NCBI GenBank assembly: GCA_030151725.1 | Contig: JASLDD010000298.1 | Span: forward strand, 1-11,158 | Direction: 5' to 3' | Length of the DNA: 11,158 bases | DNA from: Solirubrobacteraceae bacterium | GTDB taxonomy: Bacteria; Actinomycetota; Thermoleophilia; Solirubrobacterales; Solirubrobacteraceae | Shown: piece by piece, positions 6,974 through 11,158 of the stretch | Numbering within the stretch: the stretch's first letter is position 1 | Layout: each line of letters starts with the position of its first letter | Translations under genes and position numbers: made by a program | Notes under the pieces: model-generated | What the model saw: only the letters and a program-made list of their open reading frames with translations | Databases searched by the model: none | Told to the model about the DNA's origin: nothing

Positions 6974-8014
6974 TCAGCGCTTCTCGAGCGCCCTGTCGAT
7001 CAACGGCCCGAGCTCGTTGGCCGAGAGCTTGCGTCCGGCAGCGCAGGCCTCAGCCGCCAGCAGCAGGCTGCCACCGACCGGTGCCATCTCCACTTTGGCC
7101 ACCTGAGCTGAAGGCGCCACCTCGTGAATTGCGCGGGTGAGTGGGTCGATGAACATCGGGCCGGCCTTGAACGCGCTGCCGATCAGGCCAACGGGGAACT
7201 CGTGCGCCTCGCCGTCGGCGAGGCCGCTCTGGCGGATGACGGCCGTGATCTGCGCGCCCAGCTCGTCCGCGCCGCGCTCGAACAGCTCGCGGGCAACCTC
7301 ATCGCCGTCCTCGGCCAGCTTGGCTGTCTCGATCGCAAAGGCTGCGATCTCACCCTTGGTCAGGGGCTTCGAGTACACGTAGCTCGCCAGCTCCTCCACG
7401 CTCGAGAGCTTGAAGAAGGCAGGCGCCGCATCGCTCAACGCCGTCGGCTGCCCCGACGCCTCGCGGTCGGCCAGCGCAGCCTTGATCGATTGCACACCCA
7501 GCCAATAGCCCGAGCCCTCGTCGCCCAGCAGGTGGCCCCACCCCCCCGCTCGCCATGCCTGTCCATCCGGCCCTACGCCAAAGACATTCGAGCCCGTGCC
7601 GGAGATCACCGCAACGCCGGGTCCGGCGCCGGTGGCTGTGGCCCACGCGCCGACAACGTCATTGACCACGATCCAATCGTCGCGTCCCGCGGATCGCACG
7701 TGCTTGCTGACCGCCTCCGTGTCGGTTCCGGCAACCGCCAGGACCGCTGCCGCGAGCTGCTCGCGCTTGATGCCCGCTCGCTCGATCGCGTCGTCCGCTG
7801 CCCCAATCAGGGCCTCCCCCGCAGCCTTTGCGCCGACGGCATCCTGGTTGCTGGGGCCACCGTGCGCCAGGTGCAGGGAGCTGCTCTGGAGATCCAGCAC
7901 CGCGGCCAGGGTCTTGGTTGCGCCGCCGTCGATGCCAAGCAGATAGCGCGCGCCCTCACGCGGATGCGGGTGGGTGATTGCCGAGGGCAGCGCAACCAGC
8001 GGAGTGCGATCCAT
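6974..8014 (-). CDS. BadF/BadG-family ATPase, N-acetylglucosamine-kinase-like
   Basis: A cytoplasmic sugar kinase of the ASKHA (actin/hexokinase) fold, 346 residues. The phosphate-1 loop is LGIDGGATKT (residues 26-35). The likely catalytic Asp is in VVNDVVGAWA (Asp119). The phosphate-2 loop is VISGTGSNVFG (136-146). GGWGHLLGDEGSGYWLG (157-173) is nearly diagnostic of N-acetylglucosamine kinases, matching my recollection of human NAGK. A C-terminal GLIGSAFKAG and the adenosine-site VGGSLLLAAEA complete the fold. Predicted reaction: ATP plus GlcNAc (or a similar amino sugar) to the 6-phosphate, for salvage of cell-wall or chitin sugars. ATG 8014 is preceded by GAGAGGA about 8 nt away. It is head to head with the 8061 gene with 46 bp between, and tail to tail with the PfkB gene. 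Substrate assignment is inference. Confidence 0.88.
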   Translation of the reverse strand: MDRTPLVALPSAITHPHPREGARYLLGIDGGATKTLAAVLDLQSSSLHLAHGGPSNQDAVGAKAAGEALIGAADDAIERAGIKREQLAAAVLAVAGTDTEAVSKHVRSAGRDDWIVVNDVVGAWATATGAGPGVAVISGTGSNVFGVGPDGQAWRAGGWGHLLGDEGSGYWLGVQSIKAALADREASGQPTALSDAAPAFFKLSSVEELASYVYSKPLTKGEIAAFAIETAKLAEDGDEVARELFERGADELGAQITAVIRQSGLADGEAHEFPVGLIGSAFKAGPMFIDPLTRAIHEVAPSAQVAKVEMAPVGGSLLLAAEACAAGRKLSANELGPLIDRALEKR

Positions 8015-8060
8015 CGCGGGATCCTCTCAGGATTGCCGCCCCGGGGTTAGGATCGCTGTC

Positions 8061-9038
8061 ATGGAGTCGGGGGCGGTCTTCCAACGAGCGCACATGCGCG
8101 CCGGTATGTATGAGTCGTTCTACCTGCGCGCCGTCGCACCCGACGAGCCCCTCGGCCTGTGGATCCGCCACACCGTCCACAAGGCGCCGGGGCAGCCCCC
8201 GCGGGGGTCTGTCTGGTGCACCCTCTTCGACACCCACGCAGGGCGCCCGTTCATGCACAAGCGCACCAGCACTCAGCTCAGCGTCCCCGCCGGCAAGTGG
8301 ATCGCGGTCGGCGAGGAGGCATGGATGGGACCGGGCCACGCGGAGGGCAGCTGCGGCCCCGCCAGCTGGTCGCTGCGCTTCACCACCCAGGAGCCAGAGC
8401 TCCGACATCTGACGCCCGATTGGCTATACCGCTCCCCGCTACCGAGGACCAAGCTCACCAGCCCCCTCCCGGCGGCGCGCTTCGAGGGCGCCTTCGAGCT
8501 CGGCGAGCGAACGATCGACCTGGACGGATGGCGTGGGATGGTCGGGCACAACTGGGGCGCAGAGCACGCCGAGCGTTGGATCTGGCTGCACGGCGTGGGC
8601 TTCGAGAACGAGCCCGACGCATGGCTCGACGTGGCCATCGGCCGTCTCGAGCTCGCCGGGCGCATGACCCCCTGGGTAGCCAACGGCGCGCTGTCGCTGG
8701 GTGGACGCCGCCACCAACTTGGTGGGCTGGGCGCACGCGGATTGAGCGTGACCGAGAGCGCCTCCGGGTGCTCGCTGCGACTGCCCGGTCGGGGTGGCGT
8801 GGTCATCGAGGGAGCCGTCGAGGTGCCGGACTCCTCCGCCGCGGGCTGGCGCTATGCCGACCCAGATGGAGGCGAGCACGACGTCGTCAACTGCTCAGTG
8901 GCCCGGCTGCGGCTCACCGCGACGCTGTTCCCCGGCGGGCCGCCCCTGGTGTTGCAGTCGACCCATGGAGGGGTCTACGAGCTGGGCATGCGCGAGCGCG
9001 ACCACCGGGTTCCGATCGCGCCCTTTGCAGACGGCTGA
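8061..9038 (+). CDS. Conserved protein of unknown function, possible lipocalin/tocopherol-cyclase-like fold
   Basis: A 325-residue cytoplasmic protein with no signal peptide or membrane helix. The sequence is rich in short beta strands and aromatic residues, with a central motif GMVGHNWGAEHAERWIWLHG (residues 159-178). Further conserved-looking blocks are LGLWIRHTVHKAPG (31-44), GWRYADPDGGEHDVVNCSV (262-280) and YELGMRERDH (306-315). An NWG motif between strands, and two similar halves, recall the AttH/CrtC/tocopherol-cyclase group of double lipocalin barrels that act on hydrophobic isoprenoid or lipid substrates. This is a fold-level guess, not a recognised family match. ATG 8061 follows AGGAT about 8 nt upstream. 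The frame is open back to 7974 but overlaps the divergent kinase gene. The gene is followed by a strong hairpin at 9044-9076. Confidence 0.75.
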   Translation: MESGAVFQRAHMRAGMYESFYLRAVAPDEPLGLWIRHTVHKAPGQPPRGSVWCTLFDTHAGRPFMHKRTSTQLSVPAGKWIAVGEEAWMGPGHAEGSCGPASWSLRFTTQEPELRHLTPDWLYRSPLPRTKLTSPLPAARFEGAFELGERTIDLDGWRGMVGHNWGAEHAERWIWLHGVGFENEPDAWLDVAIGRLELAGRMTPWVANGALSLGGRRHQLGGLGARGLSVTESASGCSLRLPGRGGVVIEGAVEVPDSSAAGWRYADPDGGEHDVVNCSVARLRLTATLFPGGPPLVLQSTHGGVYELGMRERDHRVPIAPFADG

Positions 9039-9151
9039 AAATGCGACTGGGCCGGCGAGGGGAGCCGGCCCAGTCGTACTGGAGGGGTCTGAGGAGGCGA
9101 GGAGCACCCCTCAGACGGGGAGGAGAGAAACGTCATGGTGCGTCGTATTGC
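9038..9151 (-). ncRNA. Candidate small RNA, ~114 nt, C-rich with terminator hairpin
   Basis: A minus-strand promoter at 9158-9185 would start an RNA near 9151. Reading leftward, the RNA carries a single-stranded C-rich stretch CTCCTCCCC (complement of 9117-9125). Next is a hairpin with stem GTCTGAGG/CCTCAGAC and a 14-nt loop containing CTCCTCGCC. An alternative stem, GAGGGGT/ACCCCTC, overlaps it and would exclude it. The RNA ends in a perfect 13-bp stem with a TCCCCTC loop, followed by CATTTTC, a factor-independent terminator. The 3' end overlaps the stop codon of the plus-strand gene at 8061-9038. C-rich loops and anti-Shine-Dalgarno sequence resemble actinobacterial trans-acting sRNAs such as the 6C type, though I do not see a run of six C. 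No protein reads through it convincingly. The structure is seen; expression and targets are inferred. Confidence 0.5.
9044..9076. terminator. Perfect 13-bp hairpin, terminator (best on minus strand)
   Basis: CGACTGGGCCGGC at 9044-9056 pairs perfectly with GCCGGCCCAGTCG at 9064-9076 around a 7-nt loop. Read on the minus strand it is followed by CATTTTC, giving a U tract. Read on the plus strand it follows the 9038 stop by 5 bases but has no T run after it. It may therefore end both the plus-strand gene and the candidate minus-strand RNA. Confidence 0.8.
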
Positions 9152-9157
9152 TCAGTG

Positions 9158-9170
9158 ATCTTATCAAGAT
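9158..9170. repeat. 13-bp inverted repeat over the -10 of the sRNA promoter
   Basis: Arms ATCTT and AAGAT flank ATC. The repeat includes the whole minus-strand -10 hexamer, a position where a bound repressor would block initiation. The arms are only five bases long, so chance occurrence is possible. Confidence 0.3.
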
Positions 9171-9185
9171 TATGGGTTATGTCAA
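9158..9185 (-). promoter_or_regulatory. Minus-strand housekeeping-type promoter, TTGACA-16-TAAGAT
   Basis: On the minus strand TTGACA (9185-9180) is a perfect -35, and TAAGAT (9163-9158) matches four of six -10 bases with a 16-nt spacer. The predicted start is near 9151. The stretch is clearly AT-richer than its surroundings. The -10 sits in an inverted repeat, ATCTT-ATC-AAGAT (9158-9170), that could be an operator. No coding sequence lies on this strand downstream, so it would drive the candidate small RNA. Confidence 0.6.
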
Positions 9186-9291
9186 GACAGCGGCGAAGTT
9201 CGTCGAGGGCGGGTAGCCAGCTGCCTGACCACGTGTCCACCCAGCTTTTTCAGCATTCATGTGCAGCTACCAGATGGTCGAATTTAGTTGT

Positions 9292-9297
9292 GATAGT
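9292..9297 (+). promoter_or_regulatory. Possible -10 element of a leaderless cyclase transcript
   Basis: GATAGT, preceded by TGT in an extended -10 arrangement, ends 10 bases before ATG 9307. A start 7 bases downstream would fall at about 9304, giving a leaderless or nearly leaderless mRNA. No matching -35 is evident, so support is weak. Confidence 0.25.
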
Positions 9298-9306
9298 CGC
9301 AAGCCC

Positions 9307-10989
9307 ATGGACCAATCAACGCCATACACGCTCACAGCCAACGCCAGCGACGGCCAGACCCTCGCAATGGCAGCCGAAGCGCTCCTACGCGAGCACCCAG
9401 ATGCGCTCGTATGCGGTCTGGCCGGCAACGGCCTGATCGTCCCCGTGCCCCAGTCGGTGGGGCTGTGGGGCCAGGGCCTGATCGAGGGGCGGGCCCTGAT
9501 CGACAACGTGGTGGCCGACGATCGTACGACGGTCGTGCGCCTGTGGATGCGCGCCCAGGAGGAGGGTGCCGCCGCAGCCAAAGTGCGCATGCTGCGCAAG
9601 CCCTCCACGTGGGCCACCCTGCACTTCCTCGACCTGCGAGAAATCCACGGCGTGCTCCTCGGCGTGGTCCTCCCCAGCGAGGACGAGGCCCAGGAGAGCA
9701 GCGAGGAGTCCCCTCAGGCCTCAACCGCATCGCCCCGGTTCTGCTCGCTGATGGAGGACGAGAACGCAAAGGTCGTGGACTGCGACGAGGCCTTCATCGA
9801 GATGTTCGGCTACAGCGCCGAGGAGTTGCTCGGCAACTCCGTGCTCGACCAGATCCACCCCGACGATCAGGGCCGCGCCGTCGAGGGATGGCTGGCGGTG
9901 CTATCGACCAAGCGCGATCAGCAGACACGACTTCGGCGCAAGCGCAAGGACGGCACCTGGATGTGGGTCGACACGACCCTGCGCAACTTCCTCAACCACC
10001 CCGGGCGCAACTACGTGCTGGTCGAGCTAATCGACATCTCCGCCGAGATGCAGGCACAGGAGGTCCTGCAGGAACGCGAGGAGCTGCTGCGCCGCCTCAC
10101 CAACGCAATGCCCGTGGGACTCCTGCACCTCGACAACGAGCGCAGCGTGGTCTACCACAACGCACGCCTACTAGACATCCTTTACGGCTCCTCTCAACCC
10201 GTCTCAGCTCAGGTTCAGGAGCAGACCGTGAGCGAGCCGCGCGCTGCCGCCACTTCTGTGGGCTCGCTCTTGAAGCCACTCCACGCCAGCGGCATGGGCG
10301 ACTTCGACTCTGCCCTCACGGAGGTCCTGGCGGCAGGCGTCGACAGGGACGTCGAGGTGGACATCGAGCTGCCGGACGGGGCCTGGCGACGGGCGCTATT
10401 CAGCCTGCGCGCGCTGCTACGCAGTAGCGGCGAGGCAAACGGAGCGATTGTGTGCGTGCTCGACATCACCGACAGCGCCCGCGCGCGTCAGGAGCTCGAG
10501 CGCCGCGCGAGCTACGACCAGCTGACCCACAGCCATAACCGCGCCTCCATCCTCACCATGCTCGAGCTGGAGCTCGCACGCGGGGACACAACCACCGGCG
10601 TGATCTACGTCGACCTCGACCACTTCAAGCCCGTCAACGACAGCCTCGGGCATGCCGCCGGCGACGAGCTGCTGGTGCGCGTGGTCGAGTGCCTCGAGCA
10701 GGCCAGCCGTGACAGCGACCTCGTTGGCCGCCTGGGCGGCGATGAGTTCCTGATCGTGCTCCAGGACATTCCCGCGCCCGACACGGCCGTGCGCGTGGCC
10801 GAGAGGATCCGCGAGGCGCTCTGCAACACGTTCGAGCTGTCCTGTGGATCAGTGGAGCTCGGCGCCTCCATCGGCGTGGCGTATGCCGAGGGTCTGCGCA
10901 TCGACGCCGATGCCCTCGTCAGGCTCGCCGACGAGGCCATGTATCGCTCCAAGGCCCAGGGCGCCAGTCAGCCCGTCCTCGCCTGCTGA
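9307..10989 (+). CDS. Diguanylate cyclase with multiple PAS domains and GGDEF domain
   Basis: A cytoplasmic signalling enzyme that makes c-di-GMP from two GTP. It has 560 residues from ATG 9307. A divergent PAS-like region spans about residues 20-125. A clear PAS domain follows at about 145-250 (FIEMFGYSAEELLG, IHPDDQGRAVEGW, RRKDG-type strand, VELIDISAE), and a third PAS-like region at about 255-395. A short helix then leads to the GGDEF domain (about 400-555). Metal and GTP residues are visible in DLDHFKPVND (436-445), and the active-site loop is an intact GGDEF (477-481). RDSD (468-471) lies exactly five residues before it, an intact inhibitory I-site, so product feedback is expected. There is no EAL domain and no membrane segment. 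Neither ATG 9259 nor 9307 has a Shine-Dalgarno site. GATAGT at 9292-9297 would start transcription at about 9304-9307, so the mRNA may be leaderless. Confidence 0.92.
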   Translation: MDQSTPYTLTANASDGQTLAMAAEALLREHPDALVCGLAGNGLIVPVPQSVGLWGQGLIEGRALIDNVVADDRTTVVRLWMRAQEEGAAAAKVRMLRKPSTWATLHFLDLREIHGVLLGVVLPSEDEAQESSEESPQASTASPRFCSLMEDENAKVVDCDEAFIEMFGYSAEELLGNSVLDQIHPDDQGRAVEGWLAVLSTKRDQQTRLRRKRKDGTWMWVDTTLRNFLNHPGRNYVLVELIDISAEMQAQEVLQEREELLRRLTNAMPVGLLHLDNERSVVYHNARLLDILYGSSQPVSAQVQEQTVSEPRAAATSVGSLLKPLHASGMGDFDSALTEVLAAGVDRDVEVDIELPDGAWRRALFSLRALLRSSGEANGAIVCVLDITDSARARQELERRASYDQLTHSHNRASILTMLELELARGDTTTGVIYVDLDHFKPVNDSLGHAAGDELLVRVVECLEQASRDSDLVGRLGGDEFLIVLQDIPAPDTAVRVAERIREALCNTFELSCGSVELGASIGVAYAEGLRIDADALVRLADEAMYRSKAQGASQPVLAC

Positions 10990-11044
10990 GCGCTCTCCGC
11001 GCCAGCAGCAACGCCTTCACAGCGAGTTCACTTAGCCAACACAA

Positions 11045-11088
11045 AAGGGGGCGGGGACTCGCGCCGTAACGCGGTCTCCGCCCCCCTT
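11045..11088. terminator. Long GC-rich hairpin, bidirectional terminator
   Basis: AAGGGGGCGGGGAC (11045-11058) pairs with GTCTCCGCCCCCCTT (11074-11088) with one G-T pair and one bulged C. An inner CGCG/CGCG stem closes a CCGTAA loop. Read on the minus strand it ends in CCCCTTTTGTG, a proper T tract. On the plus strand only TTGT follows. It lies 55 bp after the cyclase stop and 25 bp after the stop of the putative minus-strand gene, so it probably serves both. Confidence 0.8.
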
Positions 11089-11114
11089 GTGGCTCAACTC
11101 ACAGCCTTGTGGCT
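11085..11114. repeat. Direct repeat CCTTGTGGCT, two copies 20 bp apart
   Basis: The ten bases occur exactly at 11085-11094 and 11105-11114. The first copy overlaps the foot of the terminator hairpin and the second overlaps the stop codon of the putative minus-strand gene. It is probably a small local duplication, and no function is evident. Confidence 0.4.
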
Positions 11115-11158
11115 AGGGCGCGTATTCGAGGTTGCCGTGAGGAATTTCCTCAAGGATT
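11113..11158 (-). CDS. Probable C-terminal end of a minus-strand gene (truncated by window)
   Basis: Fourteen codons run in from the window edge on the minus strand, reading ILEEIPHGNLEYAP, and end in TAG at 11115-11113. The composition looks like a real protein end. A terminator with a minus-strand T tract (11045-11088) follows at the expected distance, which is the main support. The stretch is too short to identify a family. It would converge with the cyclase gene. Confidence 0.4.
   Translation of the reverse strand, partial: ILEEIPHGNLEYAP

Larger units (their letters stand above)
9039..9306. other. Intergenic region before the cyclase gene
   Basis: This gap holds the terminator hairpin (9044-9076), the second hairpin (stems at about 9087-9094 and 9109-9116) and the minus-strand promoter (9158-9185). 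The rest, about 9186-9291, shows no gene or clear repeat. On the plus strand an AGGAG (9121-9125) precedes ATG 9135, which opens a seven-codon frame ending at 9158. No plus-strand promoter was found for it. Confidence 0.5.

Noticed and set aside
9038..9151. Direct identification of the RNA as the actinobacterial 6C RNA
   Set aside because: The loops are C-rich, but no run of six C is present in both hairpins. The family cannot be asserted without a covariance search.
9135..9158. Seven-codon plus-strand frame with a good AGGAG, possible leader peptide
   Set aside because: No plus-strand promoter was found, and the AGGAG is the complement of the C-rich part of the minus-strand RNA candidate. 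It remains a weak alternative.
8159..9436. Long plus-strand frame spanning the unknown gene, the gap and the cyclase start
   Set aside because: Its translation is Arg/Ala-rich without domains and crosses a strong terminator. The overlapping frame at 8061-9038 is clearly the coding one.
9411..10427. Long plus-strand frame inside the cyclase gene
   Set aside because: It is an out-of-frame shadow of the PAS-GGDEF gene with low-complexity Arg/Pro content.

Overview
The window is high-GC DNA with a dense, mixed-strand gene layout and several very short intergenic gaps. The gene content points to an actinobacterium, most likely of the Thermoleophilia/Solirubrobacterales type. The reasons are an LppP/LprE-type lipoprotein, a PPOX protein of the F420-dependent class, a polyphosphate-binding CHAD protein, a family 76 glycoside hydrolase, and a small Zn-ligand protein that I associate with that group. 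This placement is inference; the window holds no rRNA or other marker gene.

Layout, left to right. 1-1257 (minus) is a DHA2/EmrB-type MFS drug exporter whose C-terminus lies outside the window. 1258-1560 is a regulatory region with two palindromes and three copies of an ATAACCAT motif. 1561-2235 (plus) is a secreted or lipid-anchored LppP/LprE-like protein. 2347-2748 (plus) is a PPOX/F420-type flavin-fold enzyme. 2786-3061 (minus) is a 91-residue Cys/His protein, head to head with a CHAD protein at 3083-4141 (plus). The CHAD gene meets greA (4138-4614, minus) tail to tail, with stop codons overlapping in one CTAG. 4670-5983 (minus) is an exported GH76 alpha-mannanase-like enzyme. 6114-6965 (plus) is a PfkB-type sugar or nucleoside kinase, tail to tail with a BadF/GlcNAc-kinase-type ATPase at 6974-8014 (minus). 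8061-9038 (plus) is a conserved protein of unknown function with a possible lipocalin/tocopherol-cyclase-like fold. 9307-10989 (plus) is a multi-PAS diguanylate cyclase. The last 46 bases look like the C-terminal end of a further minus-strand gene that shares a bidirectional terminator with the cyclase gene.

The most interesting element is in the gap at 9039-9306. A good minus-strand promoter (TTGACA, 16 nt, TAAGAT) faces left and would give an RNA of about 114 nt. That RNA has a C-rich 5' stretch (CUCCUCCCC), a hairpin with a C/U-rich loop, and a perfect 13-bp terminator hairpin followed by UUUU. This is a credible, apparently unannotated small RNA with anti-Shine-Dalgarno character. It sits next to a c-di-GMP synthase gene and its 3' end overlaps the end of the unknown protein gene on the other strand.

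Functionally, the middle of the window has a loose carbohydrate theme (GH76, PfkB kinase, GlcNAc-kinase-like ATPase), but the genes are on alternating strands and do not form one operon. No tRNA, rRNA, CRISPR array, transposase or insertion sequence was seen.
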